Assembly (NCBI GenBank): GCA_001942045.1 | Contig: MSTD01000003.1 | Location: 57,545-121,544, forward strand | Direction of reading: 5' to 3' | From: Mycolicibacterium porcinum | GTDB taxonomy: Bacteria; Actinomycetota; Actinomycetes; Mycobacteriales; Mycobacteriaceae | DNA length: 64,000 nucleotides | Shown: one piece after another, positions 47,618 to 56,390 of the stretch | Layout of the letters: each line of letters opens with the position of its first letter | Numbering within the stretch: position 1 is the first letter of the stretch | Translations under genes and position numbers: made by a program | Notes under the pieces: generated by a model | What the model was told of the DNA's origin: nothing | Databases searched by the model: none | The model's input: the letters and a program-made list of their open reading frames with translations, nothing else

Positions 47618-50600
47618 CGGAGGTCCGCTGTGGGCTGCAGGCCGCTGAGGATGTACGGGTACACGTCCTGCGCAGCGGTCTTACCGAAGATGCAGTCGAT
47701 GTGTCCGTGGTTCGGAATGAGGTGGCGGCGGTAGAACCCGGGCCCGTTGGCCTCGGTGAGGGCGGCCATCGTCTTCTCCGTACTCGACGGCAAGTAGCAG
47801 GCGTTGTTCTCGCCGTGGACGATCGTCAGCGGCAGTGCCAGGCGACGCAGATGCGGCATGTACCGGTCCGAATTGTCGGCCCCGACCACCTTGCCCGCTC
47901 GCACCATCGTGGCGAGGTGATCCAACGCGGATGTCGCTGTCACGCCGAACATCTCCGGTAGTCCCTCGTCGTGAGTCAGATTGTTGAGCTGGTCGTGCCG
48001 GTACAGCAGCGCGTAGAGGAACGTGATGCGATGACAGGTCGCGCTCGTGCAGCGCTCATGGCCCATCGGCCAGAAGTTCAACGCCCGGTCGAAAACCTTC
48101 TCCCGCCACCGCTCGTCCTTCTTCGCTCGGGCCGTCATGGTGTCGATACCCATGGTGTCCAGCAGGTGGGGTACCCGCAGTCCCGACTTCACGCGGGTGA
48201 TCCACGGCGCGTCGATATGGGTGGCGATCTGCGAGCACACCGCTGCACGGACGTCCTGTAAGCCGGCCAGCATCGCACACATGAACGTGGTCGCGCCGAA
48301 ACAGTGCGCGACCACCTGCACGGTCCTGGCCTTTTTGACGTGTCGCAACACATAGTCCACGGCCGCGGGGTAGTCATACTCGGCGATGTCGTCACCGGTG
48401 TACGTCGTCGCCGACGCCGGGAGGTCGATGCTCGAGCGGTAATCGAACACCCACACGTCGTATCCGTTTGCGCAGAGGTATTCGACGAGGTTCGTGTCGA
48501 TCGTGTCGATCGTGAAGATCGAACTCGACACACCGAGGCCGTGCGTCACCAGCACGGGGCCTTTCTCACCACCCTTATAGCGCGTCAGAAGCAGGTCGAC
48601 GCCGTCCGGTGTGGTGAAGGGGTGCCGCACCGGAGTCGGGGCCCGCAGCTGACGCTTCAGGCGCGGCGACTTTGTGGTGTCGATCAACCGCACCGGAGAC
48701 ATCACGCCGCCGTAGACGCTCGCCATTTCGGAGGCGAAGAACCGGCCGAACTTCGCCTTCGCCTCGACGATCGCGCCCACGTCGTGTGTGCCCGTGACCC
48801 GCATACTGCGCAGTTGCTTCGCGAAATCTTCCGGGCTGATCGTGAGGATCCCACGGGCGACTAGCTTGCCGCTGCTGTCCTCCCCCTCGTAGAGATCGAC
48901 GTAGAGAGTCGTGGTGTCAGACCACATGTCGAAGCCACGATCATCGCGAATATCTTTGCGGCCCTTGAGGAAAAAAGTCGCCTCGTTCGCACCGCCGAGT
49001 ATCGCTGAATACGTCATGTTGACGGTACCGACCCGATCGGCGTTCGGGACAAGGAGATTGAAGGTGCCGTCACGAACCTGAAGAGGCGTCGCCGAGATGT
49101 CGGCGGGCACGTCGACAGTGCCGACCAATCGCGCCACACGGAACTGATTACCGAGGAACGCGTCGAGATCGTCGGCGATAATCGTGAAAACGAAAGACAT
49201 TCCTGCCTTTACCGACTCGCCTTGCCGGCGCGCGACCGCATAGTCGCGCGGGATGTCACCGCCGCTGGCCACCCAACCATTCATTTCCTCGGTGAAATGG
49301 ATCCCGATCGAGGTGGGACGCAGCGGAAGCTGCGGTGTCTCGCTCCGATAGTCGATGATCCAGCCGCGGTCCCGCGCGAGGAGCTCCACGTTGCGCTCCG
49401 CCAGGGCCGAGATCGTCAACAGCGGATTGGCTCCGAGCGACGTCGGTATCACCGATCCGTCCGCGACATAAAGGCCGTCGTGTACCGATGTGGCGGCGGC
49501 GCCGTCGAACACCTGGCCCATGTGGTTGACGACACCGCCGGTGACGTCATCACCCATGGGGCAGCCGCCGAGCGGGTGGACGGTGATGAGGTTTTGGCCG
49601 AGCGCCTTCAGCCACAGCGGATTCTTCACGTACTGCCCCCTGAGCGGCGCGGCGACCGCCTCGAGGTTCGCCTGGATCCGTTGCAGGATCGGCTTTTCGG
49701 TCAGGCCCGGCCAAACCACCCGGACGCGACCGTCATGTAGATCGAGCCTGCCGTCGGCGTCATCATGTGCCATGACCAGATAGGTCATCGTGTTGTTGAG
49801 CGCTCCCTGGTAGGGCCCGCCGACGAGAGACAGGAATTGCCTTCCGATCTCACCGGCCTCGTCTAGCACTCCGGGGTCTGTGTCGACCCCGTCGACCGCG
49901 TCGGCGAGGGCGAAGGCGAGAGGCAGTTGGGTCGCCAGGCCGCTGGGGATGGACCCCTCTTCGATGATCATGTGCTCGCGGAGCGGACCGTCGTCAACGG
50001 CGATAAGCCCAGAGATGCACGGCCCCACCGGTGCGCGGCCGTCGCGGCGGGTGCCCCACCCGATACCGTTGATCTGCTCGTCGCCGTTGTAGGAGAAGGC
50101 CAGGACGTCGCCGTTACCGCTGAACTTCTCACCGAGCTGATCCGAGAGCGAGAGCCCAGTCTCACGGCTACGCAGAAGAATCTCCGTGGACCCGAGCGTG
50201 CCGGCCGACAATACGACCACATCGGCGGTCACCGTGAACAGCTCTGCTCCGAATAGCTCACGGCCCGTTTCGAGGAGTTCGTAATGCACCTTCCATCGGC
50301 CGTCGTCGCGACTGATGTGATGCACGGCGACCTTCGTGAAGATCTTCGCGCCAAATGCAACGGCATCGGGCAGGTAATTCATGAGAACCGTGTTCTTCGC
50401 GCCGACATTGCATCCTGCGACGCAGTCACCGCACATGGTGCAGGCGTGTTGCTTGATCCCGACGGCATTCGGGCCATCGGCAAAGCTGACGTTGATCGGC
50501 GGCCGGGAGAAATGCGCGGCGGGCAGAGCAGTCGCACCTGCCTGCAGCGCAAGTAGTTTCGGCAGTCCGAGGTCTTCCGGGACACTGCTGGGCCTCAACA

Positions 50601-51063
50601 TCGCGTTGGCCCGGGAGTACCCCTCGTCGAGGGCGTGTGCCGCCCGCAGTTCGGCAGGCCACCGCTGCTGTTCAAAGACTTCCGGCTCGGCCTTGACCGA
50701 GACATTCGCATTGACGAGAGACGTCCCGCCGAGACCGCAGCCCACCATAACGTTCATGTCATCGAAGACACGCAGATCGAACAGCCCGGTACGACTGCCT
50801 ACGGACCCACCTTCAACAGTGAGGTGGCCGCTGGCCACCGCCTCCCGCATGGAGTCCGGGTATTCGCCGGGGTGCAGTTCGCGTCCGCGTTCCAGCAACC
50901 ACACCTGTTGTCCCGCCCGTGCCAACCGAGAGGCGGTGATGGACCCGCCGTAGCCGGATCCGACGACGATCACGGACGCATGCCCATTCAATTCGCTGAT
51001 TGGCGAGGACAGCCGCGTCAACTGCTGGCCGGCCGTCTTCGCATGCCCATTCAGACCCGACAT
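47614..51063 (-). CDS. GMC oxidoreductase fused to alpha/beta hydrolase with Cys nucleophile
   Basis: A 1149-aa protein. Residues 30-570: GMC oxidoreductase (VGSGYGGS at 34-41; MCGDCVAGCNVGAKNTVLMNY; LITVHPLGGCPMGDD; NPLLTISALAERN). Residues about 590-800: a beta-rich linker domain (RPTSIGIHFTEEMNGWV, GTFNLLVPNADRVGT). Residues about 815-1149: alpha/beta hydrolase with oxyanion THGLG, nucleophile elbow AHCFGA where Cys921 replaces Ser, acid in VHGENNA, and His in PNHGHID. AGGGGG precedes ATG 51063. Oxidation and hydrolysis or acyl transfer on one lipid is a reasonable inference. First gene of the four-gene minus-strand run. Confidence 0.88.
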   Translation of the reverse strand: MSGLNGHAKTAGQQLTRLSSPISELNGHASVIVVGSGYGGSITASRLARAGQQVWLLERGRELHPGEYPDSMREAVASGHLTVEGGSVGSRTGLFDLRVFDDMNVMVGCGLGGTSLVNANVSVKAEPEVFEQQRWPAELRAAHALDEGYSRANAMLRPSSVPEDLGLPKLLALQAGATALPAAHFSRPPINVSFADGPNAVGIKQHACTMCGDCVAGCNVGAKNTVLMNYLPDAVAFGAKIFTKVAVHHISRDDGRWKVHYELLETGRELFGAELFTVTADVVVLSAGTLGSTEILLRSRETGLSLSDQLGEKFSGNGDVLAFSYNGDEQINGIGWGTRRDGRAPVGPCISGLIAVDDGPLREHMIIEEGSIPSGLATQLPLAFALADAVDGVDTDPGVLDEAGEIGRQFLSLVGGPYQGALNNTMTYLVMAHDDADGRLDLHDGRVRVVWPGLTEKPILQRIQANLEAVAAPLRGQYVKNPLWLKALGQNLITVHPLGGCPMGDDVTGGVVNHMGQVFDGAAATSVHDGLYVADGSVIPTSLGANPLLTISALAERNVELLARDRGWIIDYRSETPQLPLRPTSIGIHFTEEMNGWVASGGDIPRDYAVARRQGESVKAGMSFVFTIIADDLDAFLGNQFRVARLVGTVDVPADISATPLQVRDGTFNLLVPNADRVGTVNMTYSAILGGANEATFFLKGRKDIRDDRGFDMWSDTTTLYVDLYEGEDSSGKLVARGILTISPEDFAKQLRSMRVTGTHDVGAIVEAKAKFGRFFASEMASVYGGVMSPVRLIDTTKSPRLKRQLRAPTPVRHPFTTPDGVDLLLTRYKGGEKGPVLVTHGLGVSSSIFTIDTIDTNLVEYLCANGYDVWVFDYRSSIDLPASATTYTGDDIAEYDYPAAVDYVLRHVKKARTVQVVAHCFGATTFMCAMLAGLQDVRAAVCSQIATHIDAPWITRVKSGLRVPHLLDTMGIDTMTARAKKDERWREKVFDRALNFWPMGHERCTSATCHRITFLYALLYRHDQLNNLTHDEGLPEMFGVTATSALDHLATMVRAGKVVGADNSDRYMPHLRRLALPLTIVHGENNACYLPSSTEKTMAALTEANGPGFYRRHLIPNHGHIDCIFGKTAAQDVYPYILSGLQPTADLR

Positions 51064-51248
51064 GGATGGCCCCCTAATTCGGAACCGACGTCAATATGGC
51101 GGGATGCAATATTGCCACTAGCAAGGCCGCAGCCATCGAGTATGGGACTACTCCATTTTTCGTGGACGGCCCGCGGGGCGGCCCCGGCGCCCCTGAAGTA
51201 GTCAGCACGGCGGAGCCGGGTCAGGTTAGGCCAACTCCCTGGGCGGTT

Positions 51249-51266
51249 CTGCTATACAGCAGCTTG
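51249..51266 (+). promoter_or_regulatory. -10 element and palindrome at the NmrA-like gene start (leaderless)
   Basis: TATACA (51253-51258) lies seven bases before GTG 51266, so the transcript probably begins at the start codon. CTGCT-ATAC-AGCAG (51249-51262) is a perfect inverted repeat that overlaps the -10 element. Confidence 0.5.
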
Positions 51267-52150
51267 TGCTGCTGATCACCGGCCCCTCGGGCAACGTGGG
51301 ACAGGAACTGGTCGATCTGCTGAGCGCCCGACAGCCCACGAGCATGTGGCGGGTGGCCAGTCGGCATCCCGCGCAGCTGCAGGCCCGGTTGGGCCAGAAC
51401 GCTCAGGTGTGCCGATTCGATTTTTTCGACCGCAGCACCTGGCAGCAGGCACTCGACGAGGTAGACACGCTGTTCTTGCTGTTTCCGCTGCCGGGCAACC
51501 GGGCCGCCCGCGAGGCGATCATCCCGTTCGTGCACGCCGCCGAGGCCGCCGGATGCCGGCACGTGGTGTATGTGTCGGTGTTCGGCGCCGACCGAGCCCG
51601 CGTCATCCCGCACTACAAGGTAGAAGCCGCGCTACGGGCATCCACGATGAGTTGGACCCTGTTGCGGTGCAGCTTTTTCATGCAGAACCTGCACCGGGCT
51701 ATTTCCACCCATGGCACCGACATCGTCGAGCGCGGTGAGCTGTTCATCCCGGCCGGACGCGGACGCACCAGCTTCCTGGACGCCCGCGATGCAGCCGAGG
51801 TCGCAGCGCTGGCTGTCACCAATCCGGCCGCGCATCGCAACGCGGTGTACCACCTGACCGGGCCCGCCGCACTCACCATGGATGAGGTAGCTGCCGCACT
51901 CACGACAGCGCTGGGGCACCGAGTCACCTACACCCACCCCGGGCTGGTGCGGTTCGCCCTGCGACTGCGCCGCCGCGGGGTCAGCTGGGACACCATCGGA
52001 TTCATGGCCGCGGTCTACACCCTGACCCGGTTGGGCAAAAACCAGCCGATCAACGATCAAGTGGCCCATCTGCTCGGCAGGCCTGCGAGGACTCTGGAGC
52101 AGTTCCTACGCGACAGCGCTTGGCGCTGGAAGCAACTCGCCTGGACCTGA
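51266..52150 (+). CDS. NmrA-like NAD(P)-binding protein (atypical SDR)
   Basis: A 294-aa protein. LLITGPSGNVGQELVDLL is the nucleotide-binding start, FFDRSTWQQALDEVDTLFLLFP the second strand region, HYKVEAALRASTMSWTLLRCSFFMQN the active-site helix, and AVYHLTGPAALTMDEVAAAL the C-terminal domain. It fits the NmrA/NAD(P)H quinone-type reductase family, often redox sensors or reductases. It is divergent from the GMC-hydrolase gene. A 197-bp interior piece is duplicated at 40534-40730. Confidence 0.87.
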   Translation: MLLITGPSGNVGQELVDLLSARQPTSMWRVASRHPAQLQARLGQNAQVCRFDFFDRSTWQQALDEVDTLFLLFPLPGNRAAREAIIPFVHAAEAAGCRHVVYVSVFGADRARVIPHYKVEAALRASTMSWTLLRCSFFMQNLHRAISTHGTDIVERGELFIPAGRGRTSFLDARDAAEVAALAVTNPAAHRNAVYHLTGPAALTMDEVAAALTTALGHRVTYTHPGLVRFALRLRRRGVSWDTIGFMAAVYTLTRLGKNQPINDQVAHLLGRPARTLEQFLRDSAWRWKQLAWT

Positions 52151-52188
52151 CGCACGTTCGCGCACTCGTCGCCTGGCGCCCGTTCGTC

Positions 52189-53070
52189 TCATGCCAGCAA
52201 GGTGCCCCGGACGACCTGGACCAGATCGTCCAGAGCCGCGAAAACCAAGTCAGGAGCGTCGAGTTGGGGGCAGTGGCCGGCGTGGTCGAGCACGTTCAGT
52301 CGCGCTCCGCCGATCGCGGTCGCGAGACGACGTGATGCGGCTAGCGACACAATGGGGTCAGCTCCGCCGTGCACCACCGTGGTCGTGCATCTCACCACGG
52401 GGACGATGCGGACAGCGTTCACCTCGGTGAGGATCTCCCGGGCGAGCGCCAAGATGTGCCTGCGCCGGGCCGGCTGCCGAAGCTGGTCGGTCAGCAGCCG
52501 GATCATCGCCGGGTCGACTGCCGCGTGTTTGTCTCCATAAAGGCCGTACCTGGCGATTCTGCCCGACAAACGACGCAGCGCCGGGGCGCGGGCAGCACCC
52601 AGCCATCCCAATTGTCGGCCCGCAGCACAAGTAAGCAGCCGCCCTACGGGAGTCCAGCCGAAACCGGCCGCATTCACCGGCATCACCGCTGCCACTTGGT
52701 CGTCGTCAAATCTGGCGGCCGCGCGTACGGCGAGCAGACCACCGAGCGAGTTGCCCACGACCACGGCCGAGCACGGGCCGCCATGCTTGTCGACCATCTC
52801 CTCGACGAATCGGTCGAGCTGCGGTAGCCGAGCGCCTGGATGAAACGGGTCCGCGGCACCGAAACCGGGCAGGTCCGCTGCCACCGCGGGAATACCGGCC
52901 GCCGCGCAGCGCTGCAGGATTGCGTGCCACGCATCTGCGGCATGAGCAAAGTCGTGCAACAGGATCACTTTCGGGCCTTCTCCGGCAACCGAAAGTTCTC
53001 GTGTCTGATATCCCGCGTAGGTGGCGCTGTCCGCTGTCACCATCGCTCTATGCCCCGATAGCGCTGTCAT
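52189..53070 (-). CDS. Alpha/beta hydrolase, paralogue of the 55527-56390 gene
   Basis: A 293-aa hydrolase. VILLHDFAHAADAW (oxyanion region), nucleophile elbow VVGNSLGGLL, acid in VVHGGADPIVS, and His in LDHAGHCPQLDAPD. The segment RCAAAGIPAVAADLPGFGAAD closely matches RCAAAGQAAIAVDLPGFGQAD of the other hydrolase in the same operon. It probably cleaves an ester or thioester lipid. ATG 53070 overlaps the aldehyde dehydrogenase stop by ATGA. Last gene of the operon. Confidence 0.87.
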   Translation of the reverse strand: MTALSGHRAMVTADSATYAGYQTRELSVAGEGPKVILLHDFAHAADAWHAILQRCAAAGIPAVAADLPGFGAADPFHPGARLPQLDRFVEEMVDKHGGPCSAVVVGNSLGGLLAVRAAARFDDDQVAAVMPVNAAGFGWTPVGRLLTCAAGRQLGWLGAARAPALRRLSGRIARYGLYGDKHAAVDPAMIRLLTDQLRQPARRRHILALAREILTEVNAVRIVPVVRCTTTVVHGGADPIVSLAASRRLATAIGGARLNVLDHAGHCPQLDAPDLVFAALDDLVQVVRGTLLA

Positions 53071-54659
53071 GGAAGTGACCGGGTAGTCCGTCGAGTTGCC
53101 CGCTTCGACTTTGACCTGGCGTTGTTCGCGCCATCGGCCGCACGGGCTTCATCTCCAGGTGTGCCCGGAATTCCGAGTCTCCGAAGCCCGCGCGCGGCAG
53201 TCGCGCGCATGAGAGCGACTATCAGTTTGATCTTGAGGGGCGAGTACGGGTACCAGGGCGGCTCAGCGCTGAGTGTCGCTATCCGTGGTGCCGTGATCGC
53301 TTGCTGCCGACAGTATTTCCGCAGCCCGGACGCTCCGCCCCACCTCGAGCCGACGCCAGATTCCTTCCAACCTCCCATCGGCAGTGCAAAGCTGAACAGA
53401 TTCGCATACACGTCGTTGATGTTGACCGCGCCGGCCTCCAGTTCGCGGGCCACGCGCATGCCGCGTTGCTTGTCCCGCGTCCAGACGGTGGCCGACAACC
53501 CGTAGGCCGAGTCGTTCGCCAACCGGATGGCTTCCGCCTCGTCTGCGACCTTGATGACGGGGAGGGTCGGGCCGAACGTCTCCTCGCGGATACACGACAT
53601 CGACTGGACGACGTCTGCGAGCACGGTGGGCTCGAAGAAGGTGCCGACCCCGGTCGCCCTGCCGCCGGTGATGGCGTGAGCGCCCGCGGCTATTGCCTCG
53701 TCGACATGCCGCGACACGATTTCGACCTGTGCCTGGCTCGCGAGCGGACCGACCTCGAACTTGCAACTGCGATCATCCTGCCCCTGGCGTAGTGCGCGCA
53801 CAGTGTCGACAAGTTTCGCGAGGAACTCGTCGTAGACCGGTGCTTCGACGTACACCCGCTCGACCGAGATGCAGACCTGGCCGGCGTTGAACATGCCACC
53901 CCACGCGATGCCCTTCGCGGCGCGATCGAGATCAGCGTCGGCCAGCACGATCGCCGGGTCCTTACCGCCGAGCTCCAGGCTGTACGGGATCATCCGGTCC
54001 GCGCAGTGCCTGCCGACGATTCGTCCCGTCCTCGTGGAGCCGGTGAACTGGACGTAGTCGACCTCTGCGACGACCGCAGCCCCGGTCTCCGCGTACCCGG
54101 TTGCGAGTGAAAGTACCGGCGGTGCACCGATTTCGGTCCAACCGCGGACGAACTCGACCGCGCTCAACGGCGTGACTTCCGAGGGCTTCAACAACACCGC
54201 CGCTCCGGCCGCGAGGGCCGGGATCACGTCCAACGCGGGTTGTGCGAATGGGAAGTTCCACGGCGCGATGACGCCGACGACCGGGTACGGTCGGTACACC
54301 GTGGTCAGGTTCTTCGGCAACCCGAGCAGCCCGTGTGGCGTGGGATGCTCATCGGCGAGAAACTTCTCGGCATTGTTCGCCCAGTAGTTGAGCAGATCGA
54401 TCGCGCCGAGCGGCTCGATATAACTGTCAACGCGCGGCTTGCCTGTTTCGGACTGGACCACGTCGTTGATGCGTTCCGTGTGATCGAGCACCCACTCCTG
54501 AAACTTCAACAGCCAGCGCTTGCGGCCGCCTGCTCCGAGGGCCTCCCAATCGCGTTGGGCGACACGGAGATCACCGACTTTGGTGGCGACGATCTGCGGA
54601 GTGTCCACCGGTACTGTGCCGACCACTCGGCCGTCTGCGGGATTGCGCACTTCGATCAT
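53067..54659 (-). CDS. Aldehyde dehydrogenase (NAD(P)-dependent)
   Basis: A 530-aa enzyme. The cofactor segment GVIAPWNFPFAQPALDVIPALA, the catalytic Glu in SLELGGKDPAIVLADAD, and the catalytic Cys in NAGQVCISVERVYV are present, with the C-terminal FALPMGGWKESGVGSRWG. Oxidises an aldehyde to the acid. The C-terminal tail (ARGLRRLGIPG...) is longer than usual and basic. GTG 54665 is possible, ATG 54659 preferred. It lies between SDR and hydrolase genes in the same operon, so the substrate is probably a lipid-derived aldehyde. Confidence 0.92.
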   Translation of the reverse strand: MIEVRNPADGRVVGTVPVDTPQIVATKVGDLRVAQRDWEALGAGGRKRWLLKFQEWVLDHTERINDVVQSETGKPRVDSYIEPLGAIDLLNYWANNAEKFLADEHPTPHGLLGLPKNLTTVYRPYPVVGVIAPWNFPFAQPALDVIPALAAGAAVLLKPSEVTPLSAVEFVRGWTEIGAPPVLSLATGYAETGAAVVAEVDYVQFTGSTRTGRIVGRHCADRMIPYSLELGGKDPAIVLADADLDRAAKGIAWGGMFNAGQVCISVERVYVEAPVYDEFLAKLVDTVRALRQGQDDRSCKFEVGPLASQAQVEIVSRHVDEAIAAGAHAITGGRATGVGTFFEPTVLADVVQSMSCIREETFGPTLPVIKVADEAEAIRLANDSAYGLSATVWTRDKQRGMRVARELEAGAVNINDVYANLFSFALPMGGWKESGVGSRWGGASGLRKYCRQQAITAPRIATLSAEPPWYPYSPLKIKLIVALMRATAARGLRRLGIPGTPGDEARAADGANNARSKSKRATRRTTRSLP

Positions 54660-54673
54660 CAGCACAGCTCGTC

Positions 54674-55516
54674 TCAGTTGTCCGTGCCGCGAGCGCGGGC
54701 CTCGTACGCCTTGCGTTGCACACTGTTGACGTCGTCGGTGAAGACATGGTCACCACCGAGCCACCTGGACAACGTTTCGCCGACGGTCATGGGCAGGAAC
54801 TTCTGTAGAGAGATGATGGTGCCGATCAGTCTGCTGACGCGCAGCTTGGCTCGTGGGTGGATGATCAGCGACACAATGCCTTCGGCGATGGCACTGGGCT
54901 CGACGTTGCGGAATCCCTTGATGCCCTTGGTTCCTGCGGTCAGGTCGGTGTTGACAAACGACGGCATCATCGTCGAGAAGCGCACCCCGGAGGTGCGGTT
55001 CTCGACGCGGACGGCGTCGGTGAATCCGACGACGGCGTACTTGCTGGCGCAGTAGGTCGCCAAGCCGGGAGCATAGGTTTCGCCGGCAAGCGACGCCACG
55101 TTGATGACGTGACCTGATCCACGCGGAACCATCCGCTGTACAGCTAGCTTGGTGCCCAAAATCACGCCGTAGGTGTTGATGTCAAGGATTCGCCGGGTCA
55201 CAGCGTCCGGCTCGTCGGCGATCTTGCCGACCGGCATGATGCCGGCATTGTTGACCAGCACATCGATCGGTCCGAGCCGGCGCTCCACGTCATCCAGGAA
55301 CGAAGTGAACGAATCTGGATCAGTGACATCGAGTCGGCCGACGACCTCGAGCCCCAAATCGCAGCCCGACTGCTTCACGGCCGTTTCGTCGATGTCGCCG
55401 ATCGCGACCTTCGCGCCCAGATTGTGCAAGGCGGTCGCCGTCGCCAGTCCGATACCGCGCGCACCGCCGGTGATGACAACAACTTTGCCGTGCACCGCTG
55501 CTACCCGATCTGCCAT
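54674..55516 (-). CDS. SDR family oxidoreductase
   Basis: A 280-aa classical SDR: TGGARGIGLA, DIDE at the end of beta-2 (NAD preference), NNAGIMP, Ser in INVASLAGE and YCASK with the catalytic Tyr/Lys. The C-terminal part includes an extended segment (RLIGTIISLQKFLPMTVGETLSRWL) typical of membrane-associated SDRs. AAGGAG lies before ATG 55516. Probably an alcohol/hydroxyacyl dehydrogenase feeding the aldehyde dehydrogenase 14 bp downstream. Confidence 0.9.
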   Translation of the reverse strand: MADRVAAVHGKVVVITGGARGIGLATATALHNLGAKVAIGDIDETAVKQSGCDLGLEVVGRLDVTDPDSFTSFLDDVERRLGPIDVLVNNAGIMPVGKIADEPDAVTRRILDINTYGVILGTKLAVQRMVPRGSGHVINVASLAGETYAPGLATYCASKYAVVGFTDAVRVENRTSGVRFSTMMPSFVNTDLTAGTKGIKGFRNVEPSAIAEGIVSLIIHPRAKLRVSRLIGTIISLQKFLPMTVGETLSRWLGGDHVFTDDVNSVQRKAYEARARGTDN

Positions 55517-55526
55517 GGAAACTCCT

Positions 55527-56390
55527 TCATACGGTGCCGGTGCGAGTCCCGCCCGCGGCACCTGCCAATTGCAGAGCGAGGGTGGTGATGCGGTCCGGCG
55601 CATCCAGGTGGGGACAGTGCCCGATGCCGTCGAGCAACTCGAGTCGACTCTGAGGATTGGCCGCGTGCAGGCGCTTGCTGGCATCGACCGCGACGAGCTT
55701 GTCCCTGGTGCCGTGCACGAACACGGTGGGATAGGTGATGTCATGTGCGGTGGCGACCACTGCGACCTCGACCATCAGCGGGCCGCCGAGGGCGGCGAGG
55801 TCGCGTCGCACTCGCCGCGAGCTGAGTTGGTCGGTAAGTAGGGCGACTGTGGCTGCGTCCGCGAGCCGGTAGTCGCCGTAGAGCAGTCGGGCGCCGACGA
55901 TGTTCGCACCGCGCCCCAGGATCGCAGCAGGCAGGGGCAGGCCGGCCAGCCCGGCCAGTGTCCGGCCTCGGCGGATCATCCCGGCTTTCATCAGCGGCGC
56001 CCACTGGTCGGTGGCGGTGCTCAGGGCAATCAGACCGCGTACGGGCAGACCGGGTTCGGTGTCGAGCAATCGCACGGCGCTGCTCGCGCCGAGCGAATTT
56101 GCCACCAGCACAACAGGAATGCTGGCGCCGTGCGTGGTCACCACGGCCCGTAGAAACCGAACCAGCTGCGGCAGGAACGGACCCGGCGACGGTGGGTCGG
56201 CCTGGCCGAAGCCGGGCAGATCGACCGCGATGGCCGCCTGCCCGGCCGCGGCACACCGCTGCAGAACGGCACGCCAACACGGCGCAGGGTGGCCGAATCC
56301 GTGCACCAGAACCAGCGTCGGCCCCGCTCCGCTGACATACAGCTCGCGGGTACCGACACCGGCGTACTCAGCGCGCCGTTCGCCGATCAT
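55527..56390 (-). CDS. Alpha/beta hydrolase
   Basis: A 287-aa hydrolase. LVLVHGFGHPAPCW (oxyanion), nucleophile VANSLGASSAV, acid FVHGTRDKLVA, and His in LLDGIGHCPHLDAPD. Closely related to the hydrolase at 52189-53070. ATG 56390 overlaps the SDR stop by ATGA, so it is part of the operon. The frame is open to 56477, but that lies within the preceding gene and is rejected. Confidence 0.88.
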   Translation of the reverse strand: MIGERRAEYAGVGTRELYVSGAGPTLVLVHGFGHPAPCWRAVLQRCAAAGQAAIAVDLPGFGQADPPSPGPFLPQLVRFLRAVVTTHGASIPVVLVANSLGASSAVRLLDTEPGLPVRGLIALSTATDQWAPLMKAGMIRRGRTLAGLAGLPLPAAILGRGANIVGARLLYGDYRLADAATVALLTDQLSSRRVRRDLAALGGPLMVEVAVVATAHDITYPTVFVHGTRDKLVAVDASKRLHAANPQSRLELLDGIGHCPHLDAPDRITTLALQLAGAAGGTRTGTV

